A stretch of 64,000 nt of DNA, taken from assembly GCA_019166125.1 (NCBI GenBank), contig JAHTBO010000004.1, positions 64,115-128,114 of the forward strand. The letters are read 5' to 3'. The notes beneath the pieces are model-generated. The model was not told the DNA's origin and made no database searches. It worked only from the letters and a program-made list of their open reading frames with translations. This document shows positions 17,469 to 27,002 of this stretch, piece after piece (the first letter of the stretch is position 1; every line of letters begins with the position of its first letter). The DNA is from Alcaligenaceae bacterium CGII-47. Its GTDB lineage: Bacteria > Pseudomonadota > Gammaproteobacteria > Burkholderiales > Burkholderiaceae_B. The position numbers and the translations under genes were made by a program.

Positions 17469-19530
17469 TGCGCATACCCGCCTGCGCACCTGGCCAGGGT
17501 TCCAGAATATAGAGTCCATCGTCGACCGATGCATCCGCGTGGCTGGCGGCCAGCACCATGCCCTCCGAGACGCCAAAGCGCATTTTGCGTGGCGCCAGGT
17601 TGGCGACCAGCACGGTGAACTTGCCCGTCAGATCCTCGGGACGATACGCGGCCTTAATGCCAGAAAAGACCTGTCGTAGACGACCTTCGCCCGCATCCAG
17701 AGATAGACGCAAAAGCTTGTCTGACCCTTCCACCTCGGTACACGCGACGATCCGGGCAATGCGCAGATCCAGTTTGGCGAAATCCTTGATATCGATGGTC
17801 TGGGCAATCGCCTCGCCACCCGGGAGGGTGGGCTCGGGCTCAGGGGGTTCGAATAGCTCGTCGAGCTGCTTGGGGTCCACACGCTGCATCAGATGCTTGA
17901 AGGCGGTAATGTGCGTGGGCAGCTGGGTTGCGTCGCGCCACCGATAGGAACGTGTCTCGCCAAATAATTCCAGGGCGACGCGTTCGGTCAGCGCCGGGAG
18001 AACGGGGGTAAGCATCACCGAGAGCGCTCTGAATCCGGCAATCGCGCGTGAACACACATCCTGCAAGGCGGCTTTTTGTGTAGCATCGGCACCGGCGATG
18101 CCCTTGGCAAGCACCCAGGGTTTGGCCGCATCAAAGGCTTGGTTGATGCGGTCGGCCTGAGCCATGATGCGGCGAATCGCCCGTCCATAGTCGCGCGCCT
18201 CGAAATCCGCCTCGACTTGCTCTACGACCTCGGCCAACTCGGCCTGTAGGCCGTCGGTCTCGCCCACGTAGGCCAGCGCGCCATCGAAATGGCGCGTAAT
18301 GAAGGTCGCTGCGCGACTCGCGATATTGACGTATTTGCCGATCAGGTCGCTATTGACGCGTGCGACAAAATCATCGGGATTGAAGTCCAGATCCTCGACG
18401 TGGGCATTGAGCTTGGCGGCGATGTAATAACGCATCCACTCGGCGTCCATGCCAATGTCCAGGTAGCGCAGTGGTGAAATACCCGTACCGCGGCTCTTGG
18501 ACATTTTTTCGCCACTCACGGTAATAAAACCGTGTACGTGCAGCATGTCGGGTGTCTTGCGGCCCGAAAACTTCAGTGTGGCGGGCCAGAACAGGGCGTG
18601 GAAATACACGATGTCCTTGCCAATAAAGTGAACCTGCTGTGTGTCGCCCTGGGGATCGACCAGGGCGTCAAAATCCAAGCCTTGCAGCGCACAATACGCC
18701 TGTAAGGACGCCAGGTAACCCACAGGTGCGTCCAGCCAGACGTAGAAGTATTTGCCGGGAGCATCCGGGATGGGAATGCCGAAATAGGGCGCATCGCGTG
18801 AGATATCCCAGTCTGCAAGATTGGCCTCGGCACCCTCGCTCGTGCCCAGCCATTCGCGCGTCTTGGCGAGAACCTCGGGTTGCAGGCGCTTTGCGCCATT
18901 AATCTGGGTGCCGTTGGTCCATTCCTGCAAAAAGCTCACACAGCGCGGGTCCGAGAGCTTAAAGAAAAAATGCTCGGAGCTGCGCAATACCGGCCGTGCG
19001 TGCGTGAGTGTTGAGTACGGGTCGATGAGCTCAGTGGGTGTGTAGACCGCGCCGCACACCTCGCAGGAGTCGCCGTACTGATCCTTGGCATGGCAGCGTG
19101 GACATTCACCCTTGATGTAGCGGTCAGGTAAAAACATGCCCTTGACCGGGTCGTAGAACTGCTCGACCTGACGGCTGTCGATAAAGCCCGCTGCCCGGAG
19201 TTTGCGATAGATGTCCTGGGATAATGCGATGTTCTCTGCGGAGTCGGTGCTGTGCCAGTGGTCAAAGCGGATGTGAAAGCCGTTCAGATATTTAGGTCGC
19301 TCGCTCGCGTAGCGTGCGACCAGCGCCTCGGGCGTAATGCCCTCAGCCTCGGCCTTAAGCATGATGGGGGCGCCGTGGGCATCGTCTGCACCCACAAAAT
19401 GGACGGTGTGGCCTGCCATACGCATGCTGCGCACCCAGATATCAGCCTGGATGTACTCCATGATATGACCGATATGAAAAGAGCCGTTGGCGTAGGGGAG
19501 AGCGGTAGTGACAAAAATCGTGCGCGACAT
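17461..19530 (-). CDS. metG: Methionyl-tRNA synthetase
   Basis: A class I aminoacyl-tRNA synthetase of 689 residues. The HIGH motif is at 19-22 (FHIGHIMEY). A four-cysteine zinc knuckle (CPRC ... CEVC) lies near residues 147-163. The KMSKSRG loop comes before the anticodon-binding domain, and a C-terminal tRNA-binding (EMAP/Arc1p-like) domain starts around residue 580 ([13 protein letters not shown]). This is the long dimeric form found in proteobacteria. It is divergent from apbC, with a small membrane-protein gene between. Confidence 0.97.
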   Translation of the reverse strand: MSRTIFVTTALPYANGSFHIGHIMEYIQADIWVRSMRMAGHTVHFVGADDAHGAPIMLKAEAEGITPEALVARYASERPKYLNGFHIRFDHWHSTDSAENIALSQDIYRKLRAAGFIDSRQVEQFYDPVKGMFLPDRYIKGECPRCHAKDQYGDSCEVCGAVYTPTELIDPYSTLTHARPVLRSSEHFFFKLSDPRCVSFLQEWTNGTQINGAKRLQPEVLAKTREWLGTSEGAEANLADWDISRDAPYFGIPIPDAPGKYFYVWLDAPVGYLASLQAYCALQGLDFDALVDPQGDTQQVHFIGKDIVYFHALFWPATLKFSGRKTPDMLHVHGFITVSGEKMSKSRGTGISPLRYLDIGMDAEWMRYYIAAKLNAHVEDLDFNPDDFVARVNSDLIGKYVNIASRAATFITRHFDGALAYVGETDGLQAELAEVVEQVEADFEARDYGRAIRRIMAQADRINQAFDAAKPWVLAKGIAGADATQKAALQDVCSRAIAGFRALSVMLTPVLPALTERVALELFGETRSYRWRDATQLPTHITAFKHLMQRVDPKQLDELFEPPEPEPTLPGGEAIAQTIDIKDFAKLDLRIARIVACTEVEGSDKLLRLSLDAGEGRLRQVFSGIKAAYRPEDLTGKFTVLVANLAPRKMRFGVSEGMVLAASHADASVDDGLYILEPWPGAQAGMRIS

Positions 19531-19562
19531 GAGTGATGCGTAAAAGGCCTAAAAGCTTGATT

Positions 19563-19838
19563 TTAGGGGATTTCGCGCATCTCGATATCGGTGACGTCCT
19601 GGCCTTTGAATGGGCCGGGCTGATCGTTGCTGTGTGAATTGCTTGTCGGGGCGCTTGAACGCTGCCTTTGGGCCCAGTAGGCCTTGATGCCAAAGGGCCG
19701 GCCCTGAATGCGTGCGACGACATAAAGCACCGCGACAGCAATGGCTGTGGACGCCATAAAGATAAATGCAACCGCCATGCCGAACAACGCCAGAAGGAGG
19801 AAAAGCGCGCCGCGAATGATTTGATTAATAGTGTTCAT
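19563..19838 (-). CDS. Small two-helix membrane protein of unknown function
   Basis: A 91-residue product starting at the ATG at 19838 (MNTINQIIRGALFLLLAL). AAAGGA lies about 13 bases upstream, a rather long spacing. Two hydrophobic segments, about residues 9-30 and 31-46, form a hairpin. They are followed by a basic stretch (RIQGRPFGIKAYWAQRQR) and a polar tail ending IEMREIP. I do not recognise the family. It is 32 bases upstream of metG on the same strand and may be co-transcribed with it. An upstream in-frame ATG at 19907 would add residues that do not look protein-like. Confidence 0.6.
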   Translation of the reverse strand: MNTINQIIRGALFLLLALFGMAVAFIFMASTAIAVAVLYVVARIQGRPFGIKAYWAQRQRSSAPTSNSHSNDQPGPFKGQDVTDIEMREIP

Positions 19839-19977
19839 AATACTTTGAGTCCTTTCCCCGGCAAATGTTCCGCTATTTCTGGGCATGATGGTTGTTCTAA
19901 GGGTCAATCCGGCAAATTCAAGATCAATCCGCTATGCTTTGGTTTGACTGCTATTATTAATTGATTGAGCCCACAAC

Positions 19978-21063
19978 ATGAGTGCGAACATCCAGGACAT
20001 CCGTACAGCCTTATCCCGGGTCATTGATCCCGATACCCGCAAAACCCTCGCGTTGACCGAACCAGAGCTACGTATCACGCCTGCAGGCGACGCCTTTGAT
20101 ATCACTGTAACCCTAGGCTATCCCTTATACAATGGGCAGCAGGGATTGCGCGAGCGAATCGAGGCGGCACTGCAAGGCTGCGGCGCCTTGCCGGGGCAAA
20201 TAAATTTTGAGTCGCGCATCATCTCACATGCGGTGCAGCGTGGCCTGCGTACATCGCCCAATGTGCGTAATATTATCGCGGTCGCCTCGGGCAAGGGCGG
20301 TGTTGGCAAGAGCACGACATCCGTCAATATTGCCCTGGCCTTGCAGGCCCAAGGCGCGCGTGTTGGGCTGCTCGACGCGGATATCTATGGGCCGAGTGTC
20401 CCCATTATGCTGGGCCTCTCCGGTAAGCCCAAGAGCATTGACGGCAAGAGCATGGAGCCGATGATCGGCCACGGCCTGCAGACCAACTCCATCGGGTTTT
20501 TGATGGATGATGATGGCCCGGCGATTTGGCGCGGCCCGATGGTGACCCAGGCCTTGACGCAGTTACTCAGCCTTACCAACTGGAACGATCTGGATTATCT
20601 AATTGTGGACATGCCGCCCGGGACAGGCGATATTGCACTGACCATGGCCCAAAAGGTTCCTCTGACTGGCGCGATCATCGTGACGACGCCGCAGGACTTG
20701 GCCTTGGCAGATGCCCGTAAGGGTCTGATTATGTTCCAAAAGGTGGATGTACCTGTGTTGGGAATTGTGGAAAACATGTCTGTGCATATTTGTTCGAACT
20801 GCGGCCACAGCGAGCCGATATTCGGCCATGATGGGGGCCGTCATCTTGCCACCGAACACAGTCTGCCTTGGTTGGGTGCCTTGCCGCTGCAGCTTGATAT
20901 TCGTGTCGAAACGGACTCTGGGCGACCCAGTGTGGTTGCTTCACCGGATGGCACCGCCTCGCGTCTGTACCACGAGATCGCGCATCAGCTCGCTGTTCAT
21001 ATTTCCACTCAGCCTGCTGATACGTCCGCTGCTCGGCCAGGCGTGGTCGTGCGCAAGTCCTGA
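19978..21063 (+). CDS. apbC: Iron-sulfur cluster carrier protein ApbC (Mrp/NBP35 family ATPase)
   Basis: A cytosolic P-loop ATPase that carries and transfers [4Fe-4S] clusters. The 361-residue protein has an N-terminal MIP18/DUF59 domain (about 1-90), the deviant Walker A GKGGVGKST at 105-113, DADIYGPSVP, DMPPGTGD and the cluster-binding C272-x2-C275 in HICSNCGH. The arrangement divergent from metG is common in this order. The gene ends five bases before tamA. Confidence 0.95.
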   Translation: MSANIQDIRTALSRVIDPDTRKTLALTEPELRITPAGDAFDITVTLGYPLYNGQQGLRERIEAALQGCGALPGQINFESRIISHAVQRGLRTSPNVRNIIAVASGKGGVGKSTTSVNIALALQAQGARVGLLDADIYGPSVPIMLGLSGKPKSIDGKSMEPMIGHGLQTNSIGFLMDDDGPAIWRGPMVTQALTQLLSLTNWNDLDYLIVDMPPGTGDIALTMAQKVPLTGAIIVTTPQDLALADARKGLIMFQKVDVPVLGIVENMSVHICSNCGHSEPIFGHDGGRHLATEHSLPWLGALPLQLDIRVETDSGRPSVVASPDGTASRLYHEIAHQLAVHISTQPADTSAARPGVVVRKS

Positions 21064-21068
21064 GCGGA

Positions 21069-22844
21069 ATGCTGCGTCGAGTCTGCCTGGGCGCATGCGT
21101 CGTCTTTTCGCTCGCTGGATCAGCGTTTGGCGCGCGCCCCGAGGTAGTGATCGATTCAGGGGGGGCGCCGCCTGAAGTGTTACAGTCCATTACCAAGGCA
21201 GTCGAGGCGATTACTCGTCTGGCCGAGGATCAGGATGTGCGTGAAGTCTCGCGTTTGCGCCGCAGAGCCCGAGAGGCAGCACACTCCGCCTTGCAGACCC
21301 AAGGTTATTTTTCACCTGTTGTCACGCTCGATGTGAGCGAGAACGCGACAGGCGAAATATGGGCGATCACGATTAAGCCGGGGGTGCAGTCACAGGTGCG
21401 CACAGCGGACCTGAGCTTTACCGGATCGATTGCCCAGCCACGCTATGCGGATCGGCGTCAGACCCTGAAGGCTGGCTGGCTACTCACCCCCGGCAAGCCC
21501 TTCATCAATGCGCACTGGGCCGAGGCCAAACGCGATCTGCTTGACCAAGCCAGCCGTAAGGATTTTTACTTTGCGCGTCTCGGGCAGACACGCGCGACGA
21601 TTCATCCGGATACGGCACAGGCGGATCTGACGGTACCGCTCGATAGCGGCCCTCAGGTCACCATGGGCGAGATGCGCGTGTTGGGCCTCAAGCGCGTGCC
21701 AGCGTCCCTGATCGAACGTTATGTGCGTTACGCGCCCGGCGACCCTTACGACCAGGATAAGCTCGACGCCTGGCAAGAGGCGCTGCAGGCCACCACTTTT
21801 TTTCGTGGTGCCTTTGTGACGCTGGCCGAGGACGCCGATGCGTCCGTTGATCGTTCCGCCAATGCGGTGCAACTGCCCGTGCAGGTGCAGCTCACCGAAG
21901 CGCCAGCGCGTTATGCTAGCGCGTCTTTGGGTGCTGATAGTGATCATGGGGTGCGAATCGAGGGCCTGTACCGTCAAAACATCGTGTGGGGCCAACCAGT
22001 CTGGATCGAGACGGGCGCGGGGCTTGACCAGAAGCGCCAGCGTGCGTTCTTTGATGTGTATCTACCACCCTCCGAGGATGGCTACAAGAATAGTTTTGGG
22101 GTGCTGTACGATCATTCTGATATCGAGGGCGTCGAAACCAGCCGTACCGGTCTGGGCTGGAAGCGCTCGCAGACGCGTCAGGCCGCAGGCGATAGTCGGG
22201 TCGAGTACGAGGTGCAATGGGGGATGCTCGTCGCCTATGACAAGACACGCGTGACGGGTGCCTATCGCTATGAGGTGCCGACATGGGCAGGGACTTGGCA
22301 ATGGTTGCGGCGTGATGTCGACGCCAAGTACGAGCCGCGCGAGGGTAATCTGATCGACTTCGGTCTGGGGGTGGGGACGACCCTCGATGATGGTCAGCCG
22401 TTTTATCGCAGCAGCCTACGTGCTCAGCAATGGTGGCCGATCGGGGCACGTGATGTGTTGACCTTGCGTGGTGAAGTAGGTAAGGTTTGGTCCGACACAG
22501 ATCGCTTGCCTCAAGACTTCTCGTTTCGTACGGGTGGGTCGCGCAGCATACGAGGCTACCGTTATCAAAGCATCGGTATCGAGCGTGGCGAGGCCACAAT
22601 CGGAGCGCCCGCCTTGGCGCTTGCCAGCCTGCAATACACGCATTACTTCACTGAACTGCTCGGTGCCAGTGTGTTTGTAGATGTTGGGGACGCAGCGCCC
22701 TCGTTCAAAGACATGGACTGGCATCTGGGCTATGGTCTGGGTGTGGCCTTTCGTACCCCCGCGGGACCCTTTAATATCGACCTCGCCTGGGGGGAAAAAG
22801 ACCGGCGCTTGAGGCTGCATTTCTCCCTGGGCATTGCATTTTGA
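21069..22844 (+). CDS. tamA: Translocation and assembly module subunit TamA (BamA/Omp85 family)
   Basis: An outer-membrane Omp85 protein that works with TamB to insert certain outer-membrane proteins and to support lipid transport. The 591 residues begin with a signal peptide (MLRRVCLGACVVFSLAGSAFGARP). POTRA domains follow to about residue 270, then the 16-strand barrel with FRTGGSRSIRGY (the conserved RGY-type L6 loop motif) and a terminal aromatic strand FSLGIAF. tamB starts inside its stop codon. The ATG at 21069 is five bases after apbC. Confidence 0.93.
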   Translation: MLRRVCLGACVVFSLAGSAFGARPEVVIDSGGAPPEVLQSITKAVEAITRLAEDQDVREVSRLRRRAREAAHSALQTQGYFSPVVTLDVSENATGEIWAITIKPGVQSQVRTADLSFTGSIAQPRYADRRQTLKAGWLLTPGKPFINAHWAEAKRDLLDQASRKDFYFARLGQTRATIHPDTAQADLTVPLDSGPQVTMGEMRVLGLKRVPASLIERYVRYAPGDPYDQDKLDAWQEALQATTFFRGAFVTLAEDADASVDRSANAVQLPVQVQLTEAPARYASASLGADSDHGVRIEGLYRQNIVWGQPVWIETGAGLDQKRQRAFFDVYLPPSEDGYKNSFGVLYDHSDIEGVETSRTGLGWKRSQTRQAAGDSRVEYEVQWGMLVAYDKTRVTGAYRYEVPTWAGTWQWLRRDVDAKYEPREGNLIDFGLGVGTTLDDGQPFYRSSLRAQQWWPIGARDVLTLRGEVGKVWSDTDRLPQDFSFRTGGSRSIRGYRYQSIGIERGEATIGAPALALASLQYTHYFTELLGASVFVDVGDAAPSFKDMDWHLGYGLGVAFRTPAGPFNIDLAWGEKDRRLRLHFSLGIAF

Positions 22845-25800
22845 CCAAAACCTGGCGTGTGGGACGGTACTTGCTGATCTGGAGTCTGCCGACTCTGGTG
22901 AGTTTGCTCGTGCTGCTTATGGGCTTTGTGTACTGGAGCGTCAGTACACAAGTTGGCACGCGCTGGACGCTGCGTTTGGCAGCACAGCAATTTGATGGCT
23001 ACGCACAAGGGATACACGGAACGCTGGCCAGCGGTTTGTATGTCGAGGGTCTATCGATCGCCTTGCCTGATCTGGATGTCCGTGTCGTCGGGCTGCACCT
23101 CAAGGCAGACTGGCGAGCCTTGCTACAACGCAAGCTGCAGATCAATGATTTGTCGGCGGTGCGTGTCGATGTGGATCAGCGACTCTCAGAGAGGGTCGAG
23201 GCGCCGTCATCACCCATACAGATCCCGGTCTTACCGATCGATATCGACATTGAACGTCTGGCTTTGAATGGACTGAGCTTTCAGCAAAACGGAGAGAATC
23301 AGCTTCCTGTTGATTTACTGGCTTTTTCTGCGGCGCTCTCTTTGGATGGGCAAAGTGCCCATGTGCGCATCCAGACGCTCGATGCCGCTTGGCAGGATAT
23401 GTTGATCTCACTGGGTGGGACATTCGCCGCACATGATCTGGCTGACCCCTGGCCGCTGACGCTGGATTTACATGGCTTTGCACAGGAACGCGGTGCGGAT
23501 TCGTCCTTGTGCGTGCGCCAATACGTCCGTCGCGCTGCCAATCAGCCAGGCGCGTCCAAACCGTGCCGAATTGATGCCCAGGCACGCCTTGCTGGCTCGT
23601 TCGATCACCTCACCTTGTCCGTTCAGGCGCGTGGTGAGGACCTTGATCTGGACGCTCAGGCAGACCTCTTTCCAAAACAACCTTTCCCCTTGGGACAGAC
23701 ACGATTGGCGCTTAGTCTGCCAGATAGCGCATCCCTGTCGCTGAGTGTGGACCCGGCGCCTGCGGACGCGACAGGTGGGCGTACCGTGCAAGCGCAACTC
23801 ACCGCACATAATCTTGATCTCAAGGCCTGGTTGCCTGATGTGTTGGGCGCCAGTGTGCTCGGCGCCCAGGCCCAGGTGCGACTTGATCTGGATGCGCAGC
23901 AGCGCGTACAGAACCTGGGCCTGCAGTTCGCCTTTGATCCGGACAGCAGATGGAATGGACAGCGCTTATCCGGAGTGATCAAGGTCGATCGCTTAGGGGC
24001 AACCACAGGTGCCTTACTTGATCCGGGCAGTTCACAGGCTTTTGATCCGAGTGCACTGGTCCTCTCGGGCTTGGATATTGATCTGAGCTTGGGCGGCGAA
24101 AAAGTACGGGCAAAGGGGGAAGTCGCCGCGCGTCATGTGCAACTCGACCTGGACATTCAGACACCGCACCTGGCGGCCTGGTGGCCGGCACTGCCTGGTG
24201 GTCTGTCAGCGCATAGCGTGCTGACAGGGGCCTTGACGCAGCACACGCTGTCCCTTGACGCCCGCTATACCCCGGATCAGGCGCGTGAAGGGGTGCCAGG
24301 CGAGGCGCCGATGGCCGCAAAGCTTCGCCTGACCGGCGGATGGGACAGTCGTCCCGGCGAGGCCGGCTGGCGCGGTACGCTGGATGCGCTAGACCTGAGT
24401 CACGCGGGCTTAGCCGTTCATAGCGCCCACCCAATTTCGCTACAAACCCGGCTTGAACCGGATGCAGCGGGCCAGCAGTGGCGAGTGGGTGCGGCACAGT
24501 TGCAGATCATGCTGGGCGATGAACCCATGCTCAATGTGGATCACACCGCCTCGAGCGGAGGCGGCACGCACTGGAAGACCAGCGGCCAAATTGCATCGTT
24601 GGTGGTGAGTCCCGAGCGGATCGAGCGGGTCCAGGCGTGGATTGCGCCGACCACCAGCGACCGAGGCCGCGTCCAGACGCAGCGCTCCAAGCAGGCGCAG
24701 CGCAGTCGCCTGGTGTCCAGTGTGGACTGGTCCTTGTCGTTTGATGATGCGCTGGCTGGCGCGATTAGCATTCGCCGCACCGAAGGCGATCTGGTGATCC
24801 CGGGCGAGGAACCGATTAAGTTGGGGTTGCGCGACGCGGGTCTCGCTATCACCATTGTGCGCCGTGCAGCCGGGCTCAGTGCCGTGGATGCCGTGCTAGA
24901 GGTCAAGACTCTCGAGATGGGTGATATGCGTGCACAGTTCCAGACGCCCTTGCACGCCTTGCCCGCAGGGGGCTTGAGCGTACGCGAGCAAGACACCAAG
25001 ACCGTACACGTTCGGGCTGACTCTGAGGATCTGGCCTGGGTGAACCTGTTTTTGCAAGGCGGGCTCGAGATCGGGGGCAAGGTACATGCGGATATACAGG
25101 GACGCAGCCTGCCAAATGGACGTTGGAGTTTGAGTGGGCCGCTCAACGGGGAAGGCATCCGTGTACTTAATCTGGACCAAGGGGTGCGTCTGCTCGATGG
25201 CACCTTGCAGGCGCACTTCGATGACGACCGCCTCGTGCTGGATAGCTTGCGTTTTCCGGCCCGGCCACGGGTGACACCTAAAGAATGGCGCACTGCCGAG
25301 TGGGTGGCTTCCAATCCAGAGGCTCAGGGTGGTTCATTGACCCTGAGCGGCCAGTGGAGCTTGTTTGATCAGGCTGGCAGTGTGGCGGTCGACTTGTTTC
25401 GTTATCCCGTCTTGCAGCGCGCGGATCGTTATGCCATGGTAAGCGGTAAGCTGGCTATCCAGAGCAAGCTCACGCAGATAATCGTCAGGGGCTCAATACA
25501 GGCCGATGCCGGTTGGTTTGATCTCGATATGCTCAATGACATCCCCGTACTCGATAGTGATGTCCATATCCTCACGCCAGGCGAGCAGTTCGAGGTAGAG
25601 GCGAGCGTGCCGCTGGACGTGGATGTAGAACTGAGCGTCGATCTAGGGCCGCGTTTTTACCTCACGGGTTTTGGTGTGAACTCTGGCCTGATTGGACAGC
25701 TGACAATTAGGATAAAGGACGGCAAACTGACGGGGATTGGTGCCTTGGATACACGGGGTGGGGCGATTGACGCATATGGACAGCATTTACAGCTACGTCG

Positions 25801-26368
25801 TGGGACGGTGACCTTTCAGGGCGACATCACTAATCCGGTCATCAGCATCGAGGCCTTGCGCACCGATGTCGCCATCCAGGCTGGGGTGCGGGTGGCGGGC
25901 ACCGCACGTCGGCCGCGTATTGATCTTGTGTCGTACCCGGACGTCAGTGAATCGGAAAAGCTCACTTGGCTACTGCTGGGCCGTGGCCCGGATGATGGAG
26001 GCGGTGATATGGCCTTGCTGTTTTCCGTCGGCAGCTCATTTCTGACCGATGGCGAACCGTTCTATAAGCGATTTGGTATCGACGAATTCAGTATGCGCTC
26101 GGGTGAGTTGGGCAGCACGGGCAGTATCCTGCCGGTTGAAACCGTAGTGAGTGGATTGGCCAGTGGTACGAATGAGATGGAGAAGCGCTTTGTCCTCGCC
26201 AGCAAGACCTTATCCAAGGACCTCACGGCCAGTATCGAGCAGGCGCTCTCCGAGACGGGGACGGTGGGACGGCTAAGCTATCGACTGATGCGCGGGCTGC
26301 GTGCCGAAGTCACGGCCGGAACGGTCACCGGTCTCGCACTGGTCTATCGTTGGTTCTCGGCAGATTGA
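22841..26368 (+). CDS. tamB: Translocation and assembly module subunit TamB (DUF490)
   Basis: A very long periplasm-spanning protein of 1175 residues, anchored by one N-terminal helix (about residues 9-31). A beta-rich groove body, built from many short repetitive strands, belongs to the AsmA-like lipid-transfer superfamily. The conserved C-terminal DUF490 domain occupies roughly the last 350 residues (for example DTRGGAIDAYGQHLQL and SYPDVSESEKLTWLLLGRG). The start is TTG at 22841, giving a TTGA overlap with the tamA stop and implying translational coupling. Length is in the normal range. Confidence 0.93.
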   Translation: MTKTWRVGRYLLIWSLPTLVSLLVLLMGFVYWSVSTQVGTRWTLRLAAQQFDGYAQGIHGTLASGLYVEGLSIALPDLDVRVVGLHLKADWRALLQRKLQINDLSAVRVDVDQRLSERVEAPSSPIQIPVLPIDIDIERLALNGLSFQQNGENQLPVDLLAFSAALSLDGQSAHVRIQTLDAAWQDMLISLGGTFAAHDLADPWPLTLDLHGFAQERGADSSLCVRQYVRRAANQPGASKPCRIDAQARLAGSFDHLTLSVQARGEDLDLDAQADLFPKQPFPLGQTRLALSLPDSASLSLSVDPAPADATGGRTVQAQLTAHNLDLKAWLPDVLGASVLGAQAQVRLDLDAQQRVQNLGLQFAFDPDSRWNGQRLSGVIKVDRLGATTGALLDPGSSQAFDPSALVLSGLDIDLSLGGEKVRAKGEVAARHVQLDLDIQTPHLAAWWPALPGGLSAHSVLTGALTQHTLSLDARYTPDQAREGVPGEAPMAAKLRLTGGWDSRPGEAGWRGTLDALDLSHAGLAVHSAHPISLQTRLEPDAAGQQWRVGAAQLQIMLGDEPMLNVDHTASSGGGTHWKTSGQIASLVVSPERIERVQAWIAPTTSDRGRVQTQRSKQAQRSRLVSSVDWSLSFDDALAGAISIRRTEGDLVIPGEEPIKLGLRDAGLAITIVRRAAGLSAVDAVLEVKTLEMGDMRAQFQTPLHALPAGGLSVREQDTKTVHVRADSEDLAWVNLFLQGGLEIGGKVHADIQGRSLPNGRWSLSGPLNGEGIRVLNLDQGVRLLDGTLQAHFDDDRLVLDSLRFPARPRVTPKEWRTAEWVASNPEAQGGSLTLSGQWSLFDQAGSVAVDLFRYPVLQRADRYAMVSGKLAIQSKLTQIIVRGSIQADAGWFDLDMLNDIPVLDSDVHILTPGEQFEVEASVPLDVDVELSVDLGPRFYLTGFGVNSGLIGQLTIRIKDGKLTGIGALDTRGGAIDAYGQHLQLRRGTVTFQGDITNPVISIEALRTDVAIQAGVRVAGTARRPRIDLVSYPDVSESEKLTWLLLGRGPDDGGGDMALLFSVGSSFLTDGEPFYKRFGIDEFSMRSGELGSTGSILPVETVVSGLASGTNEMEKRFVLASKTLSKDLTASIEQALSETGTVGRLSYRLMRGLRAEVTAGTVTGLALVYRWFSAD

Positions 26369-26428
26369 TCCGCGCAACAACGATTGATATAAACGATAAA
26401 ATACCGCAACGCGTATAGTGAGGTGAGT

Positions 26429-26992
26429 ATGAGTATTAAGAACGATCGCTGGATCCGAGAGGCCTCGCAGGCCGGCATGATCGAGCCCTACGAACCCGGC
26501 CAGGTCCGTGAGGTCGCGGGTCAGCGTATCGTCAGCTATGGCACGAGCAGTTACGGCTATGATGTACGGTGTGCCGACGAGTTCAAGATTTTCACCAATA
26601 TCAATTCGACGATTGTGGACCCTAAGGCGTTTGACGAAAAATCCTTCGTGGACTTCCGGGGGGATGTGTGTATCATTCCGCCCAACTCATTTGCCCTGGC
26701 GCGCACCGTCGAGCGCTTCAGGATTCCGCGCAGCGTGTTGACGATCTGCCTGGGTAAGAGCACCTACGCGCGCTGCGGCATTATTGTTAATGTCACGCCA
26801 TTAGAGCCCGAGTGGGAAGGCTACGTCACGCTTGAATTCTCCAATACCACGCCTTTGCCTGCCAAGATCTACGCAGGCGAGGGATGCGCCCAGATGCTGT
26901 TCTTCGAGAGTGATGAGGTCTGCGAGGTCTCTTACGCTGATCGTGGCGGCAAATACCAAGGGCAACAAGGGGTAACCTTACCCCGCACATAG
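26429..26992 (+). CDS. dcd: dCTP deaminase
   Basis: Converts dCTP to dUTP, the main route to dTMP precursors. The 187-residue protein is nearly the family consensus: [28 protein letters not shown], the catalytic-region [28 protein letters not shown] and the C-terminal [16 protein letters not shown], which is the lid over the nucleotide. I start at the ATG at 26429, which has GAGGTG just upstream. The in-frame GTG two codons earlier is less likely. A large decarboxylase gene begins ten bases after its stop. Confidence 0.96.
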   Translation: MSIKNDRWIREASQAGMIEPYEPGQVREVAGQRIVSYGTSSYGYDVRCADEFKIFTNINSTIVDPKAFDEKSFVDFRGDVCIIPPNSFALARTVERFRIPRSVLTICLGKSTYARCGIIVNVTPLEPEWEGYVTLEFSNTTPLPAKIYAGEGCAQMLFFESDEVCEVSYADRGGKYQGQQGVTLPRT

Positions 26993-27002
26993 CGGTGACC
27001 GC